Notes: generated by a model from the sequence alone, not told the origin. A stretch of DNA of 64,000 bases from Triglochin maritima (GCA_963682175.1 OY821771.1:35050201-35114200), one strand, 5' to 3'. Shown: positions 1-11,889, counted from the first letter of the stretch. Program-made: numbers and translations.

Positions 1-1205
1 CATTTGGTATGACGAGTTGACGAAGTAGACCGTTGAGTCTTTCCATAATATTGTCGAAGTCCAACTCTACTCCCTACCCCCCCCCCCCCCCCCCCCGCAC
101 ACGACCGGGGTGTTCGTCGTTTCCCAAGGCCTCGCGTAGAATATCATTTCGACCATCGGAAGCAAATTCTCCTTGAGATTCTCTCAACTTCAGAGAGACC
201 TAAGTTTAAAAAAATATTTAGCAACAATTGAAAAATATAAAATTAATGAATCTGGATTAATAACATACATAAGTGATGCAACTTACTATCTTCGAGTCGA
301 TTGCTTGCGACTCGTCTGTGACGTACTCCCCTCTGGAGTTTACTCTCGCTCTCTTCCAAGAATCACAACGAGCTACGGGAGAAGGAGGAGATAGGTTACT
401 TGCTTGCTCCTCACTCATACCGGAGTCAATTGACTCTTGTTTCTTTAGCAATTTTTTCGGCCATCATTTGTGCTTCTAACTTTTGGTACCCCGCTCGAGA
501 CATACGATGTGTATACTTCTTAGAAGATCTAATCTTTTGGTTTTTCGCTCGGATGGCCTAAAATCAAGTTTATTAGATTGTCACTAAAAACAATAACTAA
601 AAAGTTTGTTTTGAAACTCAGTTATTATATTCTAAATTAAACTCAGTTACCTCAAACTCCGGGCTATCTCTAGATTTTCTGAATAGCTCCCATTGATTCG
701 GAGTGATAAAGTTATAGACATCGCATGGATTTCTGTCCTGGTAGTCTCCTAATATGTACTTGTTCGTTAAATTTGTTTTGAAATCCCTCCAACGAACTGA
801 CATGTATGTCATCCACTTTTTCTTCAACTTGTCAGTGGATTGGAACTCAAAAGATTCCTACAACACGTTAACTTTATATATATCAAAAGTTTGACTAAAA
901 CTATAGAAATCTATAATGGAATCATTACCTGCACATTATCCCATATTGTGTCCTTCAACTTCTCATCTACATCGGCCCAACTCGATAAACAAATGTCAGC
1001 TTTGGCCCTCGCTAAGCTACCCAGATAACTTTTCCAATCATCAGACAACATGCCTATTGGCTCAAGACGGTCATCAAACTAGATTGGAACTCTACCGTCT
1101 CTATTTCCTCTCCCCACGAATTCTTTCATGAGACAAGGACCTCGTGAACTGTATGCCTTCGAGCCTTCAGACTTTGGGGGAGTGGGTTTCTTTTTCGGAG
1201 CCATG
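1..1205 (-). pseudogene. TNPA-like CACTA protein (Transposase_24 type), broken
   Basis: Starts at the ATG at 1205 (MAPKKKPTPPKSEGS...). Exon 1 runs to about 930 and holds one in-frame TAG after DGRVPI. After an intron the next exon (about 856-618) reads LKKKWMTYMSVRWRDFKTNL and QWELFRKSRDSPEFE, the diagnostic core of the plant Ptta/En-Spm Transposase_24 family. A later exon (about 478-257) has the family block CDSWKRARVNSRGEYV. A last block (170-95) reads GRNDILREALGNDEHPGRVR and then runs into a 20-base C/G homopolymer that destroys the frame. In En/Spm elements this second protein binds the subterminal repeats. A nonsense codon plus the homopolymer make it a pseudogene. The family call is firm; exon edges are approximate. 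Confidence 0.75.
77..96. repeat. 20-base poly-C tract
   Basis: Twenty consecutive C on the plus strand, inside the TNPA-like exon where the family normally encodes a short glycine-rich segment. Probably slippage expansion of a GGN-rich stretch; it may also be an assembly or base-calling weak point. Confidence 0.9.
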
Positions 1206-1265
1206 ATACTATAAAAGATAAACTCAAGGCATTAAAAAATAAAAGGTCAAGACATTAAATGGCTA

Positions 1266-2624
1266 TTACAATGTGTTACAATAGAAAATTTGCACATTTA
1301 CTGTTTTTTTCCTTAATGGATTTTCATTCCATAAACCTTCACCGTGGTCATCTCTAAACATACAAGTCTCAACATTTATTTCTTCATCTACTGAACTCAA
1401 CTCAGGTGCTTGCTTATAGAAAGGTGGTGTCTCTTCATACTCGATCAGACTATCATCTAATACAATTTTTTTCTTTCCTTCCAGAATTACTGCCCATTTC
1501 TTATCACATGGATCAGCCACATAGAAAACTTGTTTCGCTTGGGAAGCGAGTATAAAATGTTCTCCTTTATACCCTTTTTTGAAAAATCAATTAAAGTGAA
1601 CCCATAGTCATCCACTCGAACTCCACTTTTATTATCAGCCCACTTGCATCTAAATACAGGTACTTTGAATTTAACAAAGTCTAGCTCCCATATGTCTTCA
1701 ATTACACCGTAATAGGACATGTCGGCGTATACAGGATTCTTGCCTTTAGAACTAGACACATGCAAAGACTCTGCTATTAAGGTGACGTCACTGTTCCGAA
1801 CAACACTTTTCGCATTTTCAAAAACTGTGTAGAAAGAATATCCATTGATATCATAACCACTGTAACTTATAACAACAGAATGCGGACCGTATGCCAACCA
1901 TTGTATTGTCTCAGAAACATCACGCTTGTAAGCCAGATTTTTAAACCAAGAGATGAAATTTTTATTGTGACTATTAATTACTTGTTGATCACTCCACAAA
2001 GGATTTCTTTCCTTTAGAAACTTCATGTGTTCATTTAGGTAAGGTTGAACTTCATTAGAATTGAACAACACATAAAAATATGTTGTCATTAAGTCCTCGT
2101 CATTTGGATTTAACATTTTCATCCCACGTGTCCCTTTACCATCGACACGTTTCTCATGACGATTCTTCGGAAATCCAACAGTTTTGGTGTTTGCTAGGTA
2201 TCCAGTGCAAAACTCGACAACCTCCTCAGCTATGTATCCTTCAACAATACTAGCATCTGGTCTTTGATGATTTTTCCAATAACCTTTCAACACTTTCATA
2301 TAACGCTCGAAATGATACATCCACCTTAAAAAACTGGTCCACACAATTTAACTTCTCTAACTAAATGAATAAGTAGATGAATCATAATGTCAAAAAAACA
2401 TGGGGAAAACATCTCCAACTGACATAATGTCACCACAATTTCATTCTGCAACTTATCTAACTGCAAGGAATCGACCACTTTACTGCAAATCTTATTGAAA
2501 AAAGAACACAACTTTATTATTGCATGTCTAACATCTTTCGGTAATATGGATCTCGGTGCTACAGGTAACAACTGTTGCATTAAAGTGTGACAATCGTGAG
2601 ACTTCATCCCCACAAGTTTCAAAT
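1266..2624 (-). pseudogene. CACTA TNP2-like transposase, C-terminal part (DUF4218 + DUF4216)
   Basis: C-terminal third of the CACTA transposase. From 2624 downward the first segment reads GMKSHDCHTLMQQLLPVAPR and SFFDIMIHLLIHLVREVKLC-type sequence (with CFFDIM here), the DUF4218 signature. A frameshift near 2335 moves the frame to LRWMYHFERYMKVLKGYWKN, still DUF4218. The DUF4216 domain follows with GYDINGYSFYT, VFRCKWADNKSGVRVDDYGF and, after a second frameshift near 1550, FYVADPCDKKWAVILEGKK. The frame ends at 1266. It continues the 9944-11822 segment exactly across the Gypsy insertion (K-N-L-K-L-V-G-M-K-S-H). TNP2 normally catalyses excision and integration; this copy has at least two frameshifts in this part. 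Confidence 0.85.
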
Positions 2625-3824
2625 TGATGAGAATTTTATTTATACCGCAAGTGCACGGCGTCAATGAAGATGTGGCAAGTACGGGTCGAACACAAGGAGG
2701 GAGAGATATTGTTATTTTTGTGATTTTCGATTAAGGAAAGAAAGAGAGAGAAATAAGGTTGGTTTGAGATTTTGGATTTTTAATTTTCTAAAGCAAGAAC
2801 AACAAAAACAAACTAAGAATAAAGCAAATATGGATGAGAGTCCAGCGGGTGGGGGTTTAGATATCGGGTTTTGTTTAGAGAAATCTGAAACTTATAATAA
2901 ATCACATTAGTTATAAAGCATTACATGATAAATGACTCAACATAAACTCAAGTAATCAAAATATACTAACACGAAATTAAAATAATAACATCATTCTTCT
3001 TCTCGTCACCCTAAATCTGTCACCCCCACCCTTTGGAGAGAGTTAGAAACTCATGGATGGAGGGAAGGAGAAGGGGTCCTAGAGAAACTACAAAAGAAAA
3101 CTAAAAACACGAAATAAACCAACAGAATTTTATTGCTAAAGAATGGAATAAAAGTAAGGTCTTTTTACAACATAGTTTCGGGGCTATTATAGCCGATACA
3201 AGGGACCCAAGTATAAAATAGGAAAGTACACGCGTCAACACGAAACTGGACAAAAGCGCGACCCGAGGATCCAAAGGGGTGCGGCGATTTCGCCGTAATT
3301 TATATATAATGTGCGGCGTTTTCTCTGCCTTTCTGGCTCCGATTTGATCCGGATTTTTCATGTGTGTTTATGGTATAATTTAGTTGTCCTTTGCGCGTCC
3401 GGATTGATTTCTTTCCTTTCTTTTGAGCTCCGAATTAATTTCTTCATATATTTGGAGATCCAAATTGATTTTTCTTTAGAACTTCTCCAAAATAATATTT
3501 TGGTACTCGTAATTTGCAATCGGGTCCTCGGCTTTTTGCAATTAAGTCCCTGGCTACTTTTGTGCTTAAGTCCTTGGCCTTTTTGTAATTAGGTCTTTGA
3601 ATGCTTTTCTGCTTGAATGGACTTCAATTTGAACCCCGATAATCTCGAACTAGGTCTTTATGACAGAAATGAGTCTTTTGCACGCGTTTATGCTCGGGAT
3701 ATGGGTAATTTGCATTCAGGTCCCTGTATTCTGTAAATAAGACTAAACACATACCTTAGTAGCATTTATTGATATAAAGTTAATCTAAATGAACGACATA
3801 TGATGCAATGTATGCAATTCATCA
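2625..3824 (-). repeat. 3' LTR of the Gypsy element
   Basis: 1200 bp, about 99% identical by eye to 8745-9943. The same LTR family (family A) recurs as a plus-strand solo LTR at 41947-43123 and an interrupted one at 53979-56421. In sense orientation it carries a TATA-like GGCTATAAATA-type box in the related copies; here the corresponding site reads GGCTATAATA. Confidence 0.92.
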
Positions 3825-3839
3825 AATACCCCCACACCT
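3825..3839 (-). other. Polypurine tract (plus-strand primer site)
   Basis: The minus strand reads AGGTGTGGGGGTATT immediately before the 3' LTR, the expected place and composition for a retrotransposon polypurine tract. Confidence 0.75.
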
Positions 3840-4890
3840 AGATTTTGCTAGTCCCTAGCAAAACAAAATAGAAGAAAAATTAAAACAGGGAAATTCTAAC
3901 TCACTTTCGTAGGAATCACGGTTGCACTTAGCATGTGCAACAAGCCTTTGAACCCCTAAGTTTCCCTAGAGGACGAGTTTTATCTCGTGAGGGTTTTCAG
4001 CTGACACACCCACAAAGTCAAATTCAACATTTCATTAATAACTCTCAATATCTCCACCTCAACCTTATACATCTCACTTATAATTCTTGCATGCTCATTA
4101 TATAAATCTACTCATAAAAAATCAGACTTGGTCTTCATTCCTCTAATATTCACACCACTAACCCTTCTACACATGTTATCACTTAAATTATTTTGCACGC
4201 CTCCTCTGGTGGTGAAGTATCATTCGGATCAACCATGGCATGGATCATTCTTTTAACTTTGGGCCTTGAGTATCTTAAAGTGATTCAACACATTTACTTT
4301 TTTTTGACACTTTTACCCTTTTTGCATTCGTGTAGCGAGTTTGGTCGATAATCCCGAGCTGGCAGACTCAAGTTACCGGGTTTTAAGATACCCCTACGGA
4401 CTAGTGACTCGAAGACTTGGGTTTTTGTAATCATTTTGCAAAATGTGCTTTCCTCACTTCTTTTTTTTACTCAATGCTTAATTGCTATTAGAAGTCCACA
4501 CTTCCCGGTATATTTTCCTCAACCTCTGCTTTTTATCAACCACTTCAAAGATTTGATTCATCCAATTTAAGTGCATACATGTCTTAAAGGGTAATGGGTT
4601 ATTTCTTTGGAACTTAGATTTATGTCATAGTTTCTACAAGCAGAACTATATAATAAAGAACAAAAACTCAATGCAATTTGTACACGGGTTTTGGCAGTTC
4701 AATCTTAAGCTATGTCATGGAGCATTGAATATATTTTTTTAAACGAACAGAATATATATATATATAGATAGATAGATAGATAGATAAACACCCCCACACC
4801 TAAATCATGCATTGTCCTCAATGTATGCAAAGATAAAGTAAATGAACTTATTACCTGAGTCAACTGCGGTAGAGGGATTGAATGTGCTCA
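3840..4890 (-). other. Gypsy internal spacer where pol is expected; no coding sequence
   Basis: Lies between the protease end and the polypurine tract. I see no RT (YxDD), RNase H or integrase (HHCC, DDE) motif in any frame. It contains a (TA)n-(GATA)n microsatellite at about 4752-4786 and AT-rich non-coding sequence. Its 1 kb length is far short of the roughly 3 kb needed for pol. Confidence 0.7.
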
Positions 4891-4893
4891 GAG

Positions 4894-5860
4894 TCAACCA
4901 TAGTCAGAACTGGATTGAATGTCATCATGTTGGTGCATGTATCCATTTGAATTGTTCCCCATGTTGCCGTGAGAGTCCTGAGGTAAAGATTTCACACCCC
5001 TCACATATGTTGGTTCTCTTATTTGCTCGAGTGATGGTGGTTGGGTAGATGAATTACTCCCCTTTTTCTCACTTTCTTTTTGATTTTGTGATGATTTATT
5101 TGATTCAGAAATCTTATAGATACGCGATCTCATCACAACATCACTTTGATTGCATACTATTTCTGGTTCACTATCAACATGAAAGATATTAAATATCAAC
5201 TTTTAAGTTTCCAAAAGATAGTTGCATGAGCCCATTTCGACAATTTATCAAAGCTTCAGAAGTAGCTAAAAATGGTCTGCCTAGTATTACAGAGATTTGT
5301 CTCTTAGGATTGACAACAGGTTCAATGTCTAGAACGACAAAATCCACTGGGTAAATGAAGTCACCAACCTTAATCAAAACATCCTCTACTATACCTCTTG
5401 GTTTCTTAACAGAGCAATCAGCAAATTGAAGAGTTGTCTTAGAGGGTTTGTGGACCAAGGTTTAGTTGCTCATAGACAGAGAACAGGAGTAAGTTAACAC
5501 TAGTACCAAGGTCTAGAAGGGCTTTGTTGATAAAAGTATCTCCTATCGCACATGAAATTGTGGGACACCCAGGGTCCTTATACTTTATAGGAGATGAGTT
5601 GGACAGAATAGAGCTTATGTTTGCAGTTAAGAATGTCTTCTTTGGTACGTTCGTTTTTCTCTTCTTAGTGCACAGATCCTTTAAGAATTTAGCATAAGCA
5701 GGTATTTGTTGAATCATATCTAGGAGTGAAATATTCCCCTTAACTTGTTTAAATACTTCCAAGATTTTCTCCATTTGTGCAGTTGAGCTCTTCTTGAGTC
5801 TATTGGGGAATGGGGCTTTAGGAACATAAACTCGCTCAGGTTGAGCTATAGGGTCAGGTT
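4894..5860 (-). pseudogene. Gypsy aspartic protease region (Athila type), frameshifted
   Basis: On the minus strand, from about 5860, APFPNRLKKSSTAQMEKILEV-type linker (the run is shared with Athila polyproteins) leads into a protease domain with IPAYAKFLKDL, then the catalytic motif LLDLGTSVNLL (D-x-G-T/S) and, after a frameshift near 5450, the flap/C-terminal region VILGRPFLATSEALINC. A second frameshift at 5190 leads into FNIFHVDSEPE, the usual continuation. The protease would process gag and pol. The active-site Asp is kept, but two frameshifts break the reading frame. No RT follows. Identification rests on the conserved order linker-protease and the DLGTS and ILGRPFLAT motifs. Confidence 0.75.
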
Positions 5861-6203
5861 GACTAGGTGGGTTGGGCTTTTCAAATTGGACTTTAGGTTC
5901 AATGGTTAGGTCACATGTGGGTGCTTGACGCCTAGATTGATTAGGAGCCTAAGGATTTACCACATTGTTATCAACTTGTTTTCCGGACCGTAATGATACA
6001 ACTGCATTTATTTGTTGGAACGGTCCCTCCTCATGAACCATTTGAACCGGTCTAGGGTTGTTACTTCCTAGAGGTGGTTGATAGGGCTGATATTGATTAT
6101 TAGGTCTTGGATTCACCTCAGGTTGACTTGGAAACTGACATTTTTCTCTTTCACCTACAATTTGTGCTAGTTGGCTGACTTGTGTTTCTAGCCTTTGGAA
6201 GGA

Positions 6204-7316
6204 TTAGGTGGTTGTTTGCATAAAAGTCTTAACCAAATTTTCCAAGCTTGTCAATCTAACATCATAATCTCCATTGTTACTAAACCCAGATGATGTATTA
6301 TTTTGGTTATACGGGTTTGGTTGTTGTCTAGGAGGTTGACCTTGTTGGTTCCATGAAAGATTGGGATGATTACACCAACCCGGGTAATAGGTTGATGCGT
6401 ATGGGTCATTTCTAGAATGGTTAAATGCGGCATTAACTTGTTCCAAGTCCGCACAATCCTCCATTGTATGACCAGTTTGACCACATCTAGAGCAAGGGAT
6501 AGAAGATGCTTGATTCACTAGGGGTCGGGTTTTTAGCTCTAGACTTTCCATTCTACGCATAAGGGTAGCTAGTTTTGCTTCAGCAGCAACCACAACATCT
6601 ACAGCTAAGACACATGGTCTGGGTTGACTTGCTATTCTAGATCTAATACTCGGGTTATTCGGTGCTCTAGCATTGTCCCATTGCATACTATTTTCGGCTA
6701 AATCCTCAAGAAAAGTCCAAGCATCATTCTCATTTTTGGACATGAAGTTTCCTTGGCTTACAGATTCTACCATAACCCTAGATGTAGGTGTCAATCCCTC
6801 ATAAATAATTTGGCACAATTGTCATCTTGGAATTCCATGATGAGGGCATTGGGTCAACAGACTTTTAAATCTTTCTAAATAGGAATAGAACGGCTCGCTC
6901 TCAGATTGAACGAATGCAACAATTTCATTCCTAATCCTAATAGTCTTATGGTTGGGGAAATATTTCTTTAAGAATACTTGAACAAACTCGGCCCAACTCC
7001 TAATAGATCTTTCGGCTAGACTATATATTTATTTCTTAGCGTCGTCCTTCGGTGCTAGAGGCACGAATTTAAGACGCACTGCCTCCTCAGAGATATACTG
7101 GTATTGCATAAGGGAGCAGATTTACTCAAATTCTCTAAGGAAGAGATATGGGTCTTCCTTAGAGGTGAACTTGGGCAACATACTCATGTATTGTGCCTTT
7201 AGTTCGAAGTCGTGACCCGGTATGATGGTCATAACGATGCACGATGGCTGAGCAGCCATCGTTAGGTAGCATTGATCCCTCAGAGTCCTAGGTGGGTCCA
7301 CTACATTCTTACCCAT
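6204..7316 (-). pseudogene. Gypsy gag (retrotrans_gag + CCHC zinc knuckle), several stops
   Basis: Starts near 7316 (MGKNVVDPPRTLRDQ). N-terminal block LPKFTSKEDPYLFLREFE matches the Athila gag start. The retrotrans_gag core follows in frame: RSIRSWAEFVQVFLKKYFPN, FYSYLERFKSLLTQCPHHGI, QIIYEGLTPTSR, then FLEDLAENSMQWD. A zinc knuckle CSRCGQTGHTMEDC (C-x2-C-x4-H-x4-C) lies near 6480. Three in-frame stops are visible, after LREFE, after KDDAKK and after HHGIPR (the last probably a former Trp). Gag would form the virus-like particle and bind element RNA. The stops show that this copy cannot make full-length gag. Confidence 0.8.
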
Positions 7317-8720
7317 TGGATCCGGGTGAGGTGGTGCAACAGGTGGATTGGGCTAAGCTCTAGACTGGAATCTAGATGAACTCGTGAGAGTCGATAGCTC
7401 AAGTCCCGAACCCAAATCTGAGTGCACCGGTTTGAATCAATTTTTGAATTCAAATTTGAAATTTAAATTCCAAAATCAATTTCAAGAATCAATTACTTTT
7501 TATTTTATTTTTTTTGAAAAATGGAAACAAACAATAAAAGGGGAAAGATGCGAAAGGAATCCTAATCTAGAGAATTGAGAAGAGAAAGAAAACTCAGATG
7601 AGAAGGGAAACTTAACTCTAAAAGATAGATAAGAGGGTTAGTCAGAAGTTTCCTAAACAAGCACGGTTCAAACAATCCTAGAACTAATGTCGCTTAAATC
7701 TAGACGACTCCTAACCGATTGAGTCGAATTGGTTCGCTTGATTCACCTCCCTCGCTAATCAAACCAAATTGGTCAGGCAGTGTATAGCTAGTGGGGGCGC
7801 TTCCGACAGAGTCGGTGCCAATTAGACAACCACTTCTCTTGGAAGACTTACGTCAACACAAAAATACTTTCTAGACACCAAATTAAGTTCGATCAGCTTC
7901 AAGTCATAGCAAGTCAAACCAATCTTGTCCTTAATTGAGTCTGAGTCCTTAGGGGTCAATGTCTAATTGATTTTAATTTTAAGGCTTGGGCGACACTTTA
8001 GGATTGTGATTTGTGGGCCACGGAAGGGTGATGAAATCCCCACCGTATCTTTTCCTACGGAGTTGCCCTTAAGATAGTTTAACTTAAATCTAGCAAAGAT
8101 AGTCAAACATTGGTCTTTAGTTGGGGGACAATTGCAAGGTTTTATGCAAACTAAATTATATGCTTAAATGCAATCGATAAAAACGTGCACGTACCTTGCC
8201 TCCAGCACTCTTCAACAAAAAATAATTTGCAAGAATTTAGCAAGAATAATGCAAACAAAACACTATATGATGCATGCACTAAGTCTTTCTAATTTTGCCA
8301 ATTTTTAGGTCAGAGTTGAATTATTGCCAATTATGGAATTTGAGCTTAACATGTGCAGTTCTACAAAAAGGAAATTTTCCGAAGATAGAAATTACGAGGA
8401 AAAATGCAACAAAGGTTACCTACGCACGCTCAGTCGGGTTCGTCGCCCGCTCTCGAGAATTTGCAGTTGCTCTACGCGTCCACCCAGAGATGGAGACGAC
8501 CCCAGAAAAAATTGAAGCCCAGATGCTTCAGACGTGCGGCGGATCCGCGGCAGATTGTTCTTTAGGTGCGGCGATTTCGCCGCCCTTCTTGCTCCGATTG
8601 TGCCCGGCTTTTCCGCGCACTCCGTTGTCTCCTGAAACGCAAACCCAAATAATTAGATCGCGCACACGATAAACAGAAAAGAATCGAAATCACCAACAAT
8701 AAACAAAATCCTCGTCGCCT
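7317..8720 (-). other. Gypsy leader between primer site and gag
   Basis: Non-coding leader with no credible protein on the minus strand; the plus-strand frames at 8295-8672 are chance. A diverged copy of the part 7680-8300 reappears at 11890-12560 within the CACTA leader, with shared words such as GACGACTCCTAAC / GACGACGCCTAAC and GGTGATGAAATCCC. Confidence 0.6.
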
Positions 8721-8738
8721 CCCCGGCAACGGCGCCAA
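8721..8738 (-). other. Primer binding site (tRNA-Asp type)
   Basis: The minus strand reads TGGCGCCGTTGCCGGGGA six bases inside the 5' LTR. This is the tRNA-Asp-complementary primer site typical of Athila and related plant Gypsy elements. Confidence 0.8.
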
Positions 8739-8744
8739 AAACTT

Positions 8745-9943
8745 GATGAGAATTTTATTTATACCGCAAGTGCACGGCGTCAATGAAGACGTGGCAAGTA
8801 CGGGTCGAACACAAGGAGGGAGAGATATTGTTATTTTTGTGATTTTCGATTAAGGAAAGAAAGAGAGATAAATAAGGTTGGTTTGAGATTTTTAATTTTT
8901 AATTTTCTAAAGCAAGAACAACAAAAACAAACTAAGAATAAAGCAAATATGGATGAGAGTCCAGCGGGTGGGGGTTTAGATATCGGGTTTTGTTTAGAGA
9001 AATCTGAAACTTATAATAAATCACATTAGTTATAAAGCATTACATGATAAATGACTCAACATAAACTCAAGTAATCAAAATATACTAACACGAAATTAAA
9101 ATAATAACATCATTCTTCTTCTCGTCACCCTAAATCTGTCACCCCCACCCTTTGGAGAGAGTTAGAAACTCATGGATGGAGGGAAGGAGAAGGGGTCCTA
9201 GAGAAACTACAAAAGAAAACTAAAAACACGAAATAAACCAACAGAATTTTATTGCTAAAGAATGGAATAAAAGTAAGGTCTTTTTACAACATAGTTTCGG
9301 GGCTATTATAGCCGATACAAGGGACCCAAGTATAAAATAGGAAAGTACACGCGTCAACACGAAACTGGACAAAAGCGCGACCCGAGGATCCAAAGGGGTG
9401 CGGCGATTTCGCCGTAATTTATATGTAATGTGCGGCGTTTTCTCTGCCTTTCTGGCTCCGATTTGATCCGGATTTTTCATGTGTGTTTATGGTATAATTT
9501 AGTTGTCCTTTGCGCGTCCGGATTGATTTCTTTCCTTTCTTTTGAGCTCCGAATTAATTTCTTCATATATTTGGAGATCCAAATTGATTTTTCTTTAGAA
9601 CTTCTCCAAAATAATATTTTGGTACTCGTAATTTGCAATCGGGTCCTCGGCTTTTTGCAATTAAATCCCTGGCTACTTTTGTGCTTAAGTCCTTGGCCTT
9701 TTTGTAATTAGGTCTTTGAATGCTTTTCTGCTTGAATGGACTTCAATTTGAACCCCGATAATCTGGAACTAGGTCTTTATGACAGAAATGAGTCTTTTGC
9801 ACGCGTTTATGCTCGGGATATGGATAATTTGCATTCAGGTCCCTGTATTCTGTAAATAAGACTAAACACATACCTTAGTAGCATTTATTGATATAAAGTT
9901 AATCTAAATGAACGACATATGATGCAATGTATGCAATGCATCA
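8745..9943 (-). repeat. 5' LTR of the Gypsy element
   Basis: 1199 bp. Differences from the 3' LTR noticed by eye include GAAGAC/GAAGAT near the start, TATATGTAATG/TATATATAATG, GGATAATTTG/GGGTAATTTG and the last bases GCATCA/TTCATCA, roughly ten in all. Confidence 0.92.
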
Positions 9944-11822
9944 TAAATTCTTCATAACAACAAGACTACTCATATTTGAAGAATAACCTTGTGGAACCCT
10001 TACATCGTGCAAATACTGACAGAGAATTCTTTTCTCCTTTCTAAACAATGTATAATTAGCTGGAGGTAAGTAATTCCGGTCTCCTTTCTTCTCTGGAGCC
10101 AACATTGCTCGTATACCAAGATCAACAAGATCAAGTCTTGCATTATATCAAGCTTTGGTTTTACCAGGTATGTTCAACAGAGTGCCAACAAGACTATCAC
10201 AAACATTTTTCTCTATGTGCATAACATCAATACAATGTCTAACTTCTAAAGTTTTCCAGTAAGGGAGATCAAAAAATATGGATCTTTTTTTCCAACTACT
10301 TTTGTCGTTTGATCGTTTGTACGGTTTTCCAAATTCACATTCAATGTTCATTACACGTTCGTACACCTTTTCGACGCTGATTTCAACTGGCGGATTCTGA
10401 ATCTCTTGTTTTCTGTTAAATGCCTTCTTCAACCTACGATAAGGATGCGAGTTCGGCAAAAATCTCTGATGACCAAGATAGACAGTCTTAGAACCATTAA
10501 CCAGTTGCAAAGAGCATGTATTTTCTTCGCAAATTCGACAAGCTTTATGACTTTTGACTGAATATCCAGACAGATTACCATAAGCTGGAAAGTCATTAAT
10601 CGTGTAAAATATCATTGTCCGTATTACGAATGACTCCTGAAGATAAGAATCAAAAATTGACTCTCCGGCATCCCACAATCTCTTTAGGTCATCAATTAAA
10701 GGTCTTAAATACACATCGATGTCGTTTCCAGGTTGTTTGGAACCAGAAATCATTAAGGACAACATGATATATTTGCGTTTCTTGCATAACCACGGGGGCA
10801 GATTGTAAATTACAAGCAGAACAGGCCAAGAACTGTGAATGTTACTCAAACTACCGAAATGATTCATTCTGTCTGTACAGAGTCCAAGTCATACATTCCT
10901 GGATTCTTCGCCAATCATAGGAAAGTAGAAATCGTTTTTTTTCCACTGAGGTGAATCTGCAAGGTGACGTAGCAACTGATCATTTGGTTTCTCACGATCA
11001 GCATGCCATGTCATGTTCTTGTAATCCTCCTTACCCGCAAACAAACATTTAAGCATTGGTATTATCGGAAGATACCACAAAATCTTAGCAGGAGGTCCTT
11101 TGATTTTCATCTCATCAGCCTCTTCATTGTGGTTTGGTCCACTACGTTTCATTTTGTATCGTGAAACATTACACCTGGGACATGATTGTAAGTTTTCAAA
11201 CTCACCCCCATACAATATACAATCGTTCGAGCATGCATGTATCTTTCTATATTCCATTCCCATAGGACACAATATTTTCTTAGCATCATAAGTTCTATCT
11301 GGCAACTCATTATCATCTGGAAGCATCTCTTTCAATAACTTCAGCATTGATGTGAAACTCACATCGAACCAATCATTTCCAGTTTTTAAATTGTACAACT
11401 TCAACACCGCTGACAATCTAGTGAATGTGGTAAAATTCTTATACAACGGCTTCTCATTATCACTCAACAAATTACCAAGTAAATCAGGGTTGGACGAAAA
11501 AAATAAGCAATATCCTGAACCATTTCCTCTAAGTGATCTTCCACACTAACGTGTTCTCCATCATTCTTGGAATGACTAAATGATTCATTTTCGTTGTGCC
11601 ATATCCATCGTCTGTAATTTGGGTCGAGACCTTTCTCAAACAAATGATCTTTCATTTTCCAAAAAGTCAGCACTGACATATTATGACACTTATTGCACGG
11701 ACAATATATCATGTCGTTGTCTTTCTTTTTTTTGGAATGTTTTTGGCAACCTCTAAGAACATATTCACTCTGTTCCCATACTCATCACTCAATCTGATTG
11801 AAACAATCCACTCTCGATCCAT
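9944..11822 (-). pseudogene. CACTA TNP2-like transposase, N-terminal and core part (Transposase_21)
   Basis: Starts at the ATG at 11822 (MDREWIVSIRLSDEYGNRV). A one-base shift near 11710 leads into the Transpos_assoc domain, IYCPCNKCHNMSV, LFEKGLDPNYRRWIWHNENE. The middle (11470-10889) has KILCPMGMEYRKIHACSNDC, the family Cys-rich block CPRCNVSRYK and TWHADREKPNDQLLRHLADS. The Transposase_21 core (10867-10148) has MISGSKQPGNDIDVYLRPLI, YGNLSGYSVKSHKACRICEE and LEVRHCIDVMHIEKNVCDSL. The end (10145-9944) reads RKEKRILCQYLHDVRVPQGY and stops at MKNL at the Gypsy target site. It continues at 2624. Several frame changes between blocks make this a pseudogene; the domain order matches intact CACTA transposases. 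Confidence 0.85.
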
Positions 11823-11889
11823 TTCAATCTAAACATTAACAAATATGATAGTTATTATTGGAGAAAATAAATAAAATTTCAATTTAAAA

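Larger units (their letters stand above)
2625..9943 (-). mobile_element. Athila-type Gypsy LTR retrotransposon, non-autonomous (gag-protease only)
   Basis: A 7319-bp element on the minus strand, bounded by LTRs of 1200 bp (2625-3824) and 1199 bp (8745-9943). Both LTRs begin TGATGAG and end CATCA. A primer site matching tRNA-Asp lies at 8721-8738 and a purine tract at 3825-3839. The flanks are CAAAT (2620-2624) and TAAAT (9944-9948), a 4/5 target duplication. The interior codes for gag and an aspartic protease of the Athila/Tat type, but I find no reverse transcriptase, RNase H or integrase between the protease and the 3' LTR (3840-4890). It must therefore have been mobilised in trans. About ten differences between the LTRs, counted by eye, indicate a recent insertion. 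Confidence 0.9.

Noticed and set aside
3101..3592. Frames of 86-93 codons occurring identically at 3101-3592 and 9220-9711
   Set aside because: They are duplicated only because the two LTRs are identical; no domain or codon signature supports a protein.
8295..8672. 125-codon plus-strand frame
   Set aside because: Antisense to the Gypsy leader; no domain and no partner frame in related copies.
8721..8738. Possible tRNA gene from the tRNA-like word
   Set aside because: Only the primer-complementary 18 bases are present; no cloverleaf. No tRNA or rRNA gene was found in the window.
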